64,000 bases of DNA from assembly GCF_022878925.1 (NCBI RefSeq), contig NZ_CP084626.1, positions 2,046,001 through 2,110,000 of the forward strand, written 5' to 3'. Position 1 is the stretch's first letter. The number at the start of each line of letters is the position of its first letter. Below are positions 46,311 to 54,452 of this stretch, one piece after another. Below the pieces are notes generated by a model. That model was given only the letters and a program-made list of their open reading frames with translations, was not told the DNA's origin and searched no databases. Origin of the DNA: Caballeronia sp. TF1N1. GTDB lineage: Bacteria; Pseudomonadota; Gammaproteobacteria; Burkholderiales; Burkholderiaceae. The position numbers were made by a program, and so were the translations under genes.

Positions 46311-46790
46311 ATGAACCGCACTCTCCTCACCGCTACCGCTGCGGCGCTCGTTACCTTGTTCGGCGCGGCAATAGCGCAGGCCGAGGAAATCGCGAGCGTC
46401 AACACCAATTTCCGTTTCACCGGTTCCGACCGCGTGACCGTCGAAGCCTATGACGATCCGCTCGTCGCGGGCGTTACCTGCTACGTGTCGCGGGCGCGCA
46501 CGGGCGGCGTGAAAGGCACGCTCGGCATCGCGGAAGATCCGACGGAATCGTCTATCGCCTGCCGTCAGGTCGGGCCGATCAAATTCACTCAGCCGCTCAA
46601 GCAGAAGACCGATGTCTTCTCCGACCGCATGTCGTTCATCTTCAAGACGCTGCACGTGGTGCGCGTGGTCGACGCCAAACGCAATACGCTCGTCTACTTG
46701 ACCTACAGCGATCGCATTGCGACCGGCAGCCCGAAGAACAGCGTGACGGCGGTGCCGGTTCCCGAAGGCACGATCATTCCCGTGAAGTGA
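46311..46790 (+). CDS. creA: CreA family periplasmic protein
   Basis: A 159-residue protein with a signal peptide (cut after about residue 24, AIAQA). The family segments are EEIASVNTNFRFTGSDRVTVEAYDDP, VTCYVSRARTGG and CRQVGPI. CreA is a conserved exported protein of unknown role. Start ATG 46311 has AAGGATC upstream; an earlier in-frame ATG at 46242 lies before the terminator and is unlikely. Confidence 0.92.
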   Translation: MNRTLLTATAAALVTLFGAAIAQAEEIASVNTNFRFTGSDRVTVEAYDDPLVAGVTCYVSRARTGGVKGTLGIAEDPTESSIACRQVGPIKFTQPLKQKTDVFSDRMSFIFKTLHVVRVVDAKRNTLVYLTYSDRIATGSPKNSVTAVPVPEGTIIPVK

Positions 46791-46993
46791 AGGAAGTGAA
46801 GCGATGCGCGCGCCCCGCCGCGCCCACAATGAAGTTGTAAACTGTACGACTTGCCGGCAGGCTGGTTGAAACCGTCACGCGAGCCACGAGCGCCGCACGA
46901 TCGTACAAGCCCGATGCGTACTGCATGCCTTATCCTCCCGGCGACCGATATGAATGCCCAAGCGCTCATATTGGCTTATAACGGAGGCACGAT

Positions 46994-47743
46994 TTGAAAG
47001 CAGTATCCAGCCCCGCGCTGCGGGAATTCGCCGCCGGCGCGCGCGACACCATTCCAATGATGGTCGGCGCCGCGCCCTTCGGCGTCATCTTCGGCACGCT
47101 CGTCACGGCGAGCCCGCTCACGCTCTGGCACGGCCAGTTGATGTCGCTCGCGGTGTTCGCGGGCTCGGCGCAGTTCATCGCCATCGGCATGATCGCGGGA
47201 CACGCGAGCTTCATCGTGATCTGGGCCACGACCTTCGTCATCAACTTGCGGCACGTCCTTTATTCGGCGACGCTCGCGCCTTATGTCGCGCATCTGCCCG
47301 CGCGCTGGCGCTGGGCGCTGTCGGGTCTGCTCACCGACGAAGTGTTCGCCGTCGCTTACGCGCATTACCAGAAGCGCGCGCCGGGCGAAATCGGCCCGCA
47401 CTACTTCTTCGGCTCCGGCCTCTCGATGTATCTGAACTGGCAGCTGTGGACGCTCGTCGGCTTGCTCTTCGGCGCCGCATTCCCAGGGCTCAAGTCGCTC
47501 GGGCTGGACTTCGCGATGGTCGCGACGTTCATCGCCATCATCGTGCCGCAACTGGTGGCCGTGCGCTTCGTCGCGGCGGCGATTGCATCGGGCGTGCTGT
47601 CGTTCGCGTGGCAGGACTGGCCATACAAGCTCGGCTTGCTTGCGGCGGTGCTGGTGGGAATCGGAGTCGGCATGGCGATCACGCTGATGGAACGACGCAA
47701 GCGTGAATCGAACGGCGACGACCGCAAGGAGCGCGCACGATGA
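46994..47743 (+). CDS. azlC: AzlC family branched-chain amino-acid exporter subunit
   Basis: A 249-residue membrane protein that works with AzlD to export branched-chain amino acids or their analogues. It begins with a TTG codon preceded by GGAGG at about 7 bases. The family motifs are GAAPFGVIFGTL, AGSAQFIAIGM and INLRHVLYSATLAP; six to seven membrane segments are visible. Its stop overlaps the azlD start (ATGA). Confidence 0.93.
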   Translation: MKAVSSPALREFAAGARDTIPMMVGAAPFGVIFGTLVTASPLTLWHGQLMSLAVFAGSAQFIAIGMIAGHASFIVIWATTFVINLRHVLYSATLAPYVAHLPARWRWALSGLLTDEVFAVAYAHYQKRAPGEIGPHYFFGSGLSMYLNWQLWTLVGLLFGAAFPGLKSLGLDFAMVATFIAIIVPQLVAVRFVAAAIASGVLSFAWQDWPYKLGLLAAVLVGIGVGMAITLMERRKRESNGDDRKERAR

Positions 47744-48072
47744 CCACATCGAACTATGTGCTGCTGATTCTCGGCATGGCGCTCGTCACGTATCTGATCC
47801 GCGCGGCCGTCTTCGTGCTGGGCGAGCGGCTGCCGTTTCCGCCCATCGTGCGCACGGCGCTCGGCTTCGTGCCGGTGACGGTGCTGACCGCGATCATCGT
47901 GCCGATGACCGTCTCGCCGCATGGCAACGGCGCGGAAATCACGTGGCGCAACCCGCAACTCATGGCCGCCGTGGTTGCGGTGGCCGTGTGCGCGTGGACC
48001 AGGCGGCCCTTGCTTACCATCGGGGTGTCGCTCGCGGTTTTCTTCGTTTGGCAGTTCGTCGTCTTGCGTTAA
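47740..48072 (+). CDS. azlD: AzlD family transporter subunit
   Basis: A 110-residue protein with four membrane segments. The family region TYLIRAAVFVLGERLPFPP and PVTVLTAIIVPM is present. It is translationally coupled to azlC. A gap of 146 bases with no gene follows. Confidence 0.92.
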   Translation: MTTSNYVLLILGMALVTYLIRAAVFVLGERLPFPPIVRTALGFVPVTVLTAIIVPMTVSPHGNGAEITWRNPQLMAAVVAVAVCAWTRRPLLTIGVSLAVFFVWQFVVLR

Positions 48073-48218
48073 AGGCTTCTTCGCGCAACGGCTTTCAGAG
48101 CACCCTCAAGTTCCCGGCTGTAACGCCGTTATCAGAAACGAATGGACTCCGCCGTCGAAGCGGACGCCAAAGGCATTTCCCGCCATCGGGCCATCCGAGC
48201 GCGGAACCGGGAACCAAC

Positions 48219-48983
48219 ATGCGTCAAATAACCCTATCGTTTCGCGACGAGACCATCGCTTCATTGCATCGCGACTATGAGGCGTTCATGCGCCTGTCGC
48301 TCAAGCTCGACCCGCAGTTCGTCACGCCGACGTTCGAGGACTTTCTGCGCGCCAAGCTGCTCGACAATCCGACGCCGCTGACCGAGCAGGCGGTGCAGCG
48401 CATGCTGTCGCAAGGCCAGTACGCGTGGGCCAAGCGCGCGCTCGACAAGGAATTTCCGGATGTCGTCGAGATTTTGATCCGACAGGCGGCCGAACACGGT
48501 TTCGCGTTCGCGATCCGCTCGGACTGGAACGCCGAGGATCTCGTGAAGGCATCGCGCGAATGGGCGACGGCCATCGTCACCGAGGCGAAGGGCGATGCTT
48601 CGCAAGTCGATGTGCTCGCCTCGCAGATCAAGTCGGCCGCCATGGATATCCGCGAAGTCGAGGAGAAGATGCAGACGCCCGCGTGGCGCCTCGCCGATTC
48701 GCTGCGTCAGCGCACCTATGAGACGAAGATCGCGGTGGAAAACAGCGTTGGCTCGAATGCGCGCGAGAAGCTCGGTGAATTGCGCTGTCTGCTGCGGCTC
48801 GGCATTTTTTATGGGTCGATTCAGAAACAGGAAGCGCAGCAGGTACTCGAATACATTCGCTCGCTGCGGCCGGAGTTGTTTGTCGATGAACCTTATGATG
48901 GGTTCACGCGGTTTGCCGCATGGCTGCGGAGCATCTTTGCGCCGGCGCCGCGCGTGCCGAAGACTTCGCGGGCGCAGCGTTAG
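48219..48983 (+). CDS. Conserved-looking protein of unknown function
   Basis: A 254-residue, largely helical, soluble protein. It has no signal peptide or membrane segment. I do not recognise a family. Notable stretches are a proline and arginine-rich C-terminal end and acidic helices between 60 and 200. Codon use is like that of neighbouring genes, so it is not obviously imported. The start at 48219 begins MRQITLSFRDET; no strong ribosome binding site is visible. It lies between azlD and a convergent helicase gene. Confidence 0.75.
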   Translation: MRQITLSFRDETIASLHRDYEAFMRLSLKLDPQFVTPTFEDFLRAKLLDNPTPLTEQAVQRMLSQGQYAWAKRALDKEFPDVVEILIRQAAEHGFAFAIRSDWNAEDLVKASREWATAIVTEAKGDASQVDVLASQIKSAAMDIREVEEKMQTPAWRLADSLRQRTYETKIAVENSVGSNAREKLGELRCLLRLGIFYGSIQKQEAQQVLEYIRSLRPELFVDEPYDGFTRFAAWLRSIFAPAPRVPKTSRAQR

Positions 48984-49007
48984 GCGTGGACCGGGCGCCG
49001 CTTACCG

Positions 49008-51173
49008 CTAATCCCACATCCCCTTCAAGCGCGCCGCGATATCGATCTTCGCCTTAGCCGCGGCCGCGAGTCCCGCCGCCGTCGGCGCGGCGGCGACCGG
49101 AACCGGCGGCCACGCGGTGGCTTCGAAATTCTGCATCAGATGCTGCGGAATAAAGCGCGTGCGTTGCGCCCACACGTGCCGGTCGCCCAGATGCGTCTGG
49201 TTGTGCACGTAAAAGCGCTGCGGCGTGACGATATGCAGATCTTCCTTCGCGCGCGTCATCGCTACATAAAGCAGCCGCCGCTCTTCGTCGATTTCCTCGT
49301 CGCTACCCGTGCCCAGATCGGATGGAATGCAGCCGTCCACGCCGTTCAGCACGAAAACGTTGCGCCATTCCTGCCCCTTCGCCGAATGGATTGTCGAGAG
49401 AATCAAATAATCTTCGTCGATGAGAGGCACGCCGGACTCGTCGCTGGTCGCATCGGGCGGATCGAGCGTGAGTTCGGTGAGAAAGCGCTCGCGCGTGGGA
49501 TAGGTCGACGCGATGCTCTCCATCTGCAATACGTCGCCAATACGAATGGCCGCGTCTTCGTGATTGCGTTCGAGATGCGGCTCGTACCATCGGCGGATCA
49601 TTTCGAACTCCGCCGGCCAGCCGCTCTCGCGGCCGCAGAGCTTCGCCATCAGGCCGACGAAACGCGGCCAGTCTTCGCTGGCGCGGGCGGGCGCATGGAA
49701 GGCGGCAATCGCATTCGATGAACGTTCGGCTTGCGCCACGCTGTCCAGCAGCCGCCCGGCGATGGCCGGCCCGACGCCCGGCAGCAATTGCGCCACGCGA
49801 AAGCCGGCGACACGATCGCGCGGATTTTCCGCCCAGCGCAATACGGCGAGCACGTCCTTGACGTGCACGGAGTCGAGAAACTTGAGCCCGCCGAATTTCA
49901 CGAACGGAATGTTCTTGCGCGTGAGTTCGATTTCGAGCGTCGCGCTGTGATGCGCCGCGCGAAACAGCACGGCCTGCGACTTGAGCTTCATGCCGCCCTC
50001 GCGCGCCTCCAGCACTTGCTCGACGATATAGCGCGCCTGATCGGCTTCATCGGCGACACTCACCACGCGCGGTTTTTGCGCCGATGCCTTGTCGGTCCAG
50101 AGGTTCTTCGTATAGCGCTCGGTGGCCATGCCGATCACCGCGTTGGACGCTTCGAGAATGGGCTGCGTCGAACGATAGTTGCGATCGAGCGTGACGGTCG
50201 CGGCGGGCGGGTCGAAGTGCCGCGGAAAATCGAGGATATTGCGCACCGTCGCGCCGCGAAACGAGTAGATGGACTGCGCATCGTCGCCGACGACGGTGAG
50301 GCCGCGGCCGTCCGGTTTCATCGCCAGAAGAATGGTGGCCTGAAGGCGGTTGGTGTCCTGATATTCGTCGACGAGCACGTGATCGAAGCGGCTCGACAGA
50401 TCGGCGGCGATAGTCGGCTCAGCCGCGAGATGCGACCAGTAAAGCAAGAGGTCGTCGTAATCGAGCACGCTTTGCGTCTGTTTGGCCGCGACGTAGGCGG
50501 CGAAGAGACGCTTCAAGTCCGCCTCCCACTCGCGGCACCACGGATACGACTGATCCAGCACGGCGGCAAGCGAGGCGCCCGTGTTGACCACGCGCGAATA
50601 AATGCTGAAGCACGTGGACTTGGCGGGAAAGCGCTTCTCTTTCGACGATAACCCGAGCTCGTGGCGCACGAGGTTCATGAGATCGGCGGAGTCTTCGCGG
50701 TCGTTGATGGTGAACGACGGCGCGAGTCCGACGAGATCGGCGTAATCGCGCAGCAAACGCGCGCCAACGCTATGGAACGTGCCTGACCACGTGAGACCTT
50801 GCGCGATGGCCGCCTTGGTGCCAAGCGCGTTCATGGCGATGCGCGTGACGCGACGCGTCATCTCGACAGCGGCGCGGCGCGAGAAAGTAAGCAAAAGGAT
50901 GCGATGCGGGTCGGCGCCTTTCACCAGCAGATGCGCGACGCGGTGCGCCAGCGTGTTGGTCTTGCCAGACCCCGCGCCCGCGATGACGAGAAGCGGTCCG
51001 CCGCAGCGGTTGGGTTCATCGACGCCGAATTCGACGGCGTGGCGCTGCGCCTCGTTGAGCTTGGCGAGATAGGCGGCGACCTGGGCTTCGGCTGCGTCGG
51101 CGGTGGCGGTTTCTTCAGGGAGCGTCAGCACGGGAAGAGGCGCAAAAAAGTGTGACGTGTACTGTATATCCAT
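49008..51173 (-). CDS. UvrD/Rep-type superfamily I DNA helicase
   Basis: A 721-residue SF1A helicase with all motifs. Walker A is GAGSGKT (66-72), then LLTFSRRAA, motif II LVDEYQDTN, motif III VGDDAQSIYSFRGA, motif IV RNYRSTQPI, motif V HSAKGQEWRNVF and motif VI LLYVAMTRAKEDL. It is closer to Rep/PcrA than to RecB. Its ATG (51171-51173) lies inside a LexA box, so the gene is probably SOS-controlled; it has no clear ribosome binding site. A GTG at residue 15 is an alternative start. It converges with the unknown protein gene. Confidence 0.93.
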   Translation of the reverse strand: MDIQYTSHFFAPLPVLTLPEETATADAAEAQVAAYLAKLNEAQRHAVEFGVDEPNRCGGPLLVIAGAGSGKTNTLAHRVAHLLVKGADPHRILLLTFSRRAAVEMTRRVTRIAMNALGTKAAIAQGLTWSGTFHSVGARLLRDYADLVGLAPSFTINDREDSADLMNLVRHELGLSSKEKRFPAKSTCFSIYSRVVNTGASLAAVLDQSYPWCREWEADLKRLFAAYVAAKQTQSVLDYDDLLLYWSHLAAEPTIAADLSSRFDHVLVDEYQDTNRLQATILLAMKPDGRGLTVVGDDAQSIYSFRGATVRNILDFPRHFDPPAATVTLDRNYRSTQPILEASNAVIGMATERYTKNLWTDKASAQKPRVVSVADEADQARYIVEQVLEAREGGMKLKSQAVLFRAAHHSATLEIELTRKNIPFVKFGGLKFLDSVHVKDVLAVLRWAENPRDRVAGFRVAQLLPGVGPAIAGRLLDSVAQAERSSNAIAAFHAPARASEDWPRFVGLMAKLCGRESGWPAEFEMIRRWYEPHLERNHEDAAIRIGDVLQMESIASTYPTRERFLTELTLDPPDATSDESGVPLIDEDYLILSTIHSAKGQEWRNVFVLNGVDGCIPSDLGTGSDEEIDEERRLLYVAMTRAKEDLHIVTPQRFYVHNQTHLGDRHVWAQRTRFIPQHLMQNFEATAWPPVPVAAAPTAAGLAAAAKAKIDIAARLKGMWD

Positions 51174-51177
51174 ACAG
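51162..51177. promoter_or_regulatory. LexA (SOS) box over the helicase start codon
   Basis: CTGTATATCCATACAG fits the LexA consensus CTGT-N8-ACAG perfectly, with an A/T-rich centre. The helicase ATG is within it on the minus strand. Confidence 0.75.
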
Positions 51178-51217
51178 ACTGGAGACGCAAGGGTTTGCGC
51201 TCACCGGTTGGTTGGGC

Positions 51218-51255
51218 AAAAAAAAACGGCCCAGCGGGTTGCACCCGACTGGACC
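51218..51255 (-). terminator. Intrinsic terminator of the small exported-protein genes
   Basis: On the minus strand a GC-rich hairpin (GGTCCAG-CGGGT paired with ACCCG-CTGGGCC, one mismatch) is followed by nine T. Confidence 0.8.
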
Positions 51256-51282
51256 ATTCGCACTACCCGAACAACCGTCCTG

Positions 51283-51543
51283 CTAATCCGCCTTTTTCGC
51301 GTTCTTGAGCTTCGCATCCGCAGCCGCTTCGTTCGCTTCCGACTGCGCTTCGGTTTTCTTCTTGTCGGCCTTGGCCTGAGCGACGGCCGCGTCCTTGTTG
51401 GCTTCGGCCTGCTTTTTCGATGCCTTCTTGTCCGCGCTGCTCGGCTGCTGATCGCTCGTCGTCTGCGCGAACGAAACCACTGAGACGCTCGCAAGCGTCC
51501 CGGCAATCACGGCGGCCAACACTGCATTCTTTGATCGAGTCAT
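51283..51543 (-). CDS. Small exported Lys/Ala-rich protein
   Basis: An 86-residue protein with a signal peptide (residues 1-26, cut before QTTSDQQ). The mature part is charged and repetitive (KKASKKQAEANKDAAVAQAK), probably helical or disordered. GGGAGG lies 8 bases before the ATG at 51543. It is a relative of the next gene upstream; both mature parts start with QTT. The function is unknown. Confidence 0.75.
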   Translation of the reverse strand: MTRSKNAVLAAVIAGTLASVSVVSFAQTTSDQQPSSADKKASKKQAEANKDAAVAQAKADKKKTEAQSEANEAAADAKLKNAKKAD

Positions 51544-51616
51544 GGTGTGTCCTCCCTTTCTCAAGCCTCATGAAGCGCGCGCCACGGCACTGCGGCGCGC
51601 GTCCAACGCATCGAAA

Positions 51617-51991
51617 TCAATGCTGCAAGCCCGTGTCCTTCGGCGTGTTGGATTCCGTCGCGTTCAACTCATCCTTGGCGGCGTCCTTATCCGCCTTGCG
51701 ATTGATCTTCGCGTTACGCACCTGCTCCTTGTACTGCGCCTTCGCCTGCTTGTTCGCGGCCTTCAGGTCGGCCTGCGAAGCCTTCTTCGATGCCTTGTAC
51801 TCCGCGTTCGCCTCGGCGTTCGCGTTGCGGCGCTGGACCAGCGGATCGGTCGGCGCGGGCGCGACGAGATTTTGCGGCGCAGGTGTCGCCGGTTGTGCCG
51901 GCACGGCGTCCGTGGTTTGGGCGAAAGCGCCCGAAGCGGCGGTCAGGGCGGCGAATGCGGTGCCGATCATCAGATTTCGAGTCTTAATCAT
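51617..51991 (-). CDS. Small exported Lys/Ala-rich protein, paralogue of the preceding one
   Basis: A 124-residue protein with a signal peptide (residues 1-24, cut before QTTDAVPAQP), a proline-rich segment (30-50) and a Lys/Ala-rich C-terminal half (YKASKKASQADLKAANKQAK). GAGAGGA precedes the ATG. It is 73 bases upstream of its relative on the minus strand, so both probably share one transcript ending at the terminator at 51.2 kb. Confidence 0.78.
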   Translation of the reverse strand: MIKTRNLMIGTAFAALTAASGAFAQTTDAVPAQPATPAPQNLVAPAPTDPLVQRRNANAEANAEYKASKKASQADLKAANKQAKAQYKEQVRNAKINRKADKDAAKDELNATESNTPKDTGLQH

Positions 51992-52135
51992 GAGCGAGGT
52001 CCTCTCTTGGTTTAAGCGTCGGCGGCCATGAACTGCGATGACGCACGACTTTTGTCGATTGGAAAGATGACCGAAGCTGTATCGATCAAACTATCGGACT
52101 CGGCGATGCGCGTCCAAGTTCGACGAACCGAGTCG

Positions 52136-52165
52136 TTGTTACCGACCGTTTCATCTGGCTACAAT
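52136..52165 (+). promoter_or_regulatory. Candidate sigma-70 promoter for the S4-protein/MATE genes
   Basis: TTGTTA at 52136-52141 and TACAAT at 52160-52165 are 18 bases apart. They lie in a 345-base gene-free gap (51992-52336) between divergent genes, and I see nothing else there. Confidence 0.4.
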
Positions 52166-52336
52166 TGCCATCGCGCCTGCTTTCAATACGATGACAGCGC
52201 GCGCCGAAGTCCGTCATGCACCAGCACGGCGCGTGCCCAGCTATTCGAGGGCGGCCACTGGTTTATCATTGACGCCTCCGCCCCGAATTCATCTCGAATC
52301 CACCTCGAATCAACCCGAGTAACCTCCGCGCCCGCC

Positions 52337-52558
52337 ATGCCACCGCTTCAATTCACCCTTACGGGCGACTACGTCGAACTTCATAACTTGCTCAAGCTGA
52401 TGGGGCTCGCCGACAGCGGCGGCTCCGCGAAAGCGCGCGTTGCCATGGGCGATGTCCGCGTCGACGGCAAAGTCGAGATGCGCAAGACCTGCAAGATTCG
52501 CGCGGGTCAGGTCGTCGCGCTCGATGGTCAGAAGATCCAAGTCCGCGCGCCGGAATAA
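52337..52558 (+). CDS. S4-domain RNA-binding protein (YbcJ type)
   Basis: A 73-residue protein consisting of one S4 domain: FTLTGDYVELHNLLKLMGLADSGG, then KARVAMGDVRVDGKVEMRKT and KIRAGQVVAL. Such small proteins bind RNA and are probably ribosome-associated. ATG at 52337 was chosen because an upstream in-frame ATG at 52028 gives unrelated sequence. It lies 13 bases before the MATE gene. Confidence 0.9.
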   Translation: MPPLQFTLTGDYVELHNLLKLMGLADSGGSAKARVAMGDVRVDGKVEMRKTCKIRAGQVVALDGQKIQVRAPE

Positions 52559-52571
52559 ACCGTCGCCACGA

Positions 52572-54017
52572 ATGGCCGCTCAAGACATGCAATCCCATTT
52601 CACGCGCGCGGCGGCGCATCCGCCGAGTTTTTCGCGCCATGCCGTCGATACGGCGCGGCTCGCGGCGCCGCTCGCCATCGCGCAACTCTCGCAAATGGCG
52701 ATGGGCGTCACCGACACCATCCTGCTCGGCTCGTTAGGCCCCGATGCGCTCGCTGCCGGCGGCCTGGGCGCGAACGTGTTCTTCGTGATCGTGACGCTGC
52801 TGCAGGGCGTGCTTACGTCCGTCAGCGTATCGGTGGCGCATGCGCGTGGCGCGAACGCGGAACATCAGGTGCCGGGCATCTACTGGACGGGGCTCGTGTT
52901 GTCGGTGCTGCTTGCGGTGCCCGCGTTCGTGCTCCTGAGCTACGCCGAGCCGATTCTCCTCGCGTTCCATGAACCCGCGACGCTGGCCCGGAATATCGGT
53001 GAGTATTGCGCCGTGCTGCGCTGGGGCACGCCGGGCAGCCTCATCGGCATTGGATTGATGCGCGCGTTTCTGCCGGCTATCGGCGCGGCGCGCAGGCTTT
53101 TGTGGGTGTCGATCGGCGGTGTGTTCGTCAACGGTTTCCTCAACTACGGGCTGATTCACGGCGCCTGGGGCCTGCCGCGCGAAGGGTTTCTCGGCTCGGC
53201 TGCGGCGACCACGATCACCATTTGGGGCATTGCGCTCGCGCTCGTCGCGCTGTTGCATCTGCGGCCGCGCTATCGTCATTTCGTCGTCGCGGCGCGTCCG
53301 CGCATGCCGCTCATGGGCGAACTCTTCGGCATCGGCTGGCCGGTCGCCATCACGTATGGCGTCGAATCCACGCTGTTTCTCGCCACCGGCCTCATGGTCG
53401 GCTTGCTTGGCGAAGCGCCGCTCGCCGCGCACCAAATCGCGATCAACGTGGCGTCGGTGGCCTTCATGGTGCCGCTTGCCATCGGACAGGCGGCGAACGT
53501 GCGCGTGAGCTATTGGGTCGGCGCGGGCGTGCCGCTCGCGGCGCGTCATGCGGGCTTCGTCGCGCTCGCGCTCGGCGTCGGCTTCATGGTGCTGTCGGGA
53601 CTCGTGCTGATTACCGTGCCGCGCGCGATCGTCGGGCTGTATCTGCATCTCGGCGATCCGAAAAACGCGCAGACGGTTGCGCTCGCGGCCTCGCTGCTGG
53701 GTGTCGCCGCCGTGTTCCAGATCGTCGATGGCATGCAGACGGTCGGTTCCGGCTGCCTACGCGGCCTCAAGGACACTCGCGTGCCGATGCTCGCCGCCGC
53801 GTTCGGTTACTGGGGCGTCGGTTTTCCGACGGGTTATGTGCTCGCGTTTCACTTCGAACTGGGCGCGAAGGGCTTGTGGTGGGGCCTCGCGGCGGGGCTC
53901 GCGAGCGTTGCCATGCTGATGACGCTGCGTTTTCATCGAATCAGCCGGCGGATGGTCGAGACGGGAAGCGTGAAGGTTGCGGATGGCGCGACCGCGCCGG
54001 TTCACGGCCCGACCTGA
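52572..54017 (+). CDS. MATE-family multidrug efflux pump
   Basis: A 481-residue NorM-like transporter of 12 membrane segments that should export cationic drugs in exchange for Na+ or H+. The segments APLAIAQLSQMAMGVTDTI, GEAPLAAHQIAINVASVAFMVPLAIGQAANVRVS and LRGLKDTRVPM are typical. The start at 52572 (MAAQDMQSHF) was chosen; the longer frame overlaps the S4 gene. It is probably cotranscribed with that gene. Confidence 0.92.
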   Translation: MAAQDMQSHFTRAAAHPPSFSRHAVDTARLAAPLAIAQLSQMAMGVTDTILLGSLGPDALAAGGLGANVFFVIVTLLQGVLTSVSVSVAHARGANAEHQVPGIYWTGLVLSVLLAVPAFVLLSYAEPILLAFHEPATLARNIGEYCAVLRWGTPGSLIGIGLMRAFLPAIGAARRLLWVSIGGVFVNGFLNYGLIHGAWGLPREGFLGSAAATTITIWGIALALVALLHLRPRYRHFVVAARPRMPLMGELFGIGWPVAITYGVESTLFLATGLMVGLLGEAPLAAHQIAINVASVAFMVPLAIGQAANVRVSYWVGAGVPLAARHAGFVALALGVGFMVLSGLVLITVPRAIVGLYLHLGDPKNAQTVALAASLLGVAAVFQIVDGMQTVGSGCLRGLKDTRVPMLAAAFGYWGVGFPTGYVLAFHFELGAKGLWWGLAAGLASVAMLMTLRFHRISRRMVETGSVKVADGATAPVHGPT

Positions 54018-54399
54018 GCGCGTGGTTCGAGCAAATAAGCATCACAACCGCTTCCCCACATACAAAGCACGAATCCTTGGTTGGAGAGACCAGCAGGCAT
54101 TGTTAGGATGAACCCGTCTCCTCCTTGAGACTCCAGTGACAGGGGTTCAAGCCCGCTCCACCCGAGCGGGCTTTTTTTCGTCCGCGCTCTGGCGCCGATA
54201 CGCGGGTTCGCATACTGCCTTTCCGGGCGAATCGTCCAATTTCCCATAGAATATTTTCGAGACCAGCACCGGCGAGAACGGTAATTGCTACGTCGCGAAA
54301 CCGAGCATCGGCATCGTCATGAATGCCGGGCCGTATCGAGACCACGAAAAAGAGGAATGACAGTGTCGCGAAACCGGGGAATGGATGAAGCTGCCATCG
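54018..54399. other. Gene-free region downstream of the MATE gene
   Basis: No coding sequence supported. It contains the terminator at 54148-54177 and a stretch of about 130 bases before it that might be a small RNA or the 3' leader of the MATE transcript. Confidence 0.4.
54148..54177 (+). terminator. Intrinsic terminator downstream of the MATE gene
   Basis: AGCCCGCT (54149-54156) pairs with AGCGGGCT (54164-54171) and seven T follow. Confidence 0.85.
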
Positions 54400-54441
54400 G
54401 TGCAAGTGCAAGTGCAAGTGCAAGTGCGAGTGCAAATGCAA
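54400..54441 (+). repeat. Hexanucleotide tandem repeat, seven units
   Basis: Four perfect GTGCAA units, one GTGCGA, one GTGCAA and one ATGCAA. It lies 12 bases before the preferred start codon of the phospholipase-D-like gene. In the reading frame it would code for Ser-Ala repeats if translation began further upstream. Confidence 0.85.
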
Positions 54442-54452
54442 GAACGAGCAGC

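Noticed and set aside
54100..54178. A tRNA-like 3' end (GGGGTTCAAGCCCGCTCC).
   Set aside because: No matching acceptor stem, D-arm or anticodon arm upstream; a T-stem base also mismatches. It is better explained as a terminator.
54285..54452. A 56-residue N-terminal extension of the phospholipase-D-like protein.
   Set aside because: It would place His/Arg-rich and Ser-Ala repeat sequence before the lipoprotein signal, which must be N-terminal.
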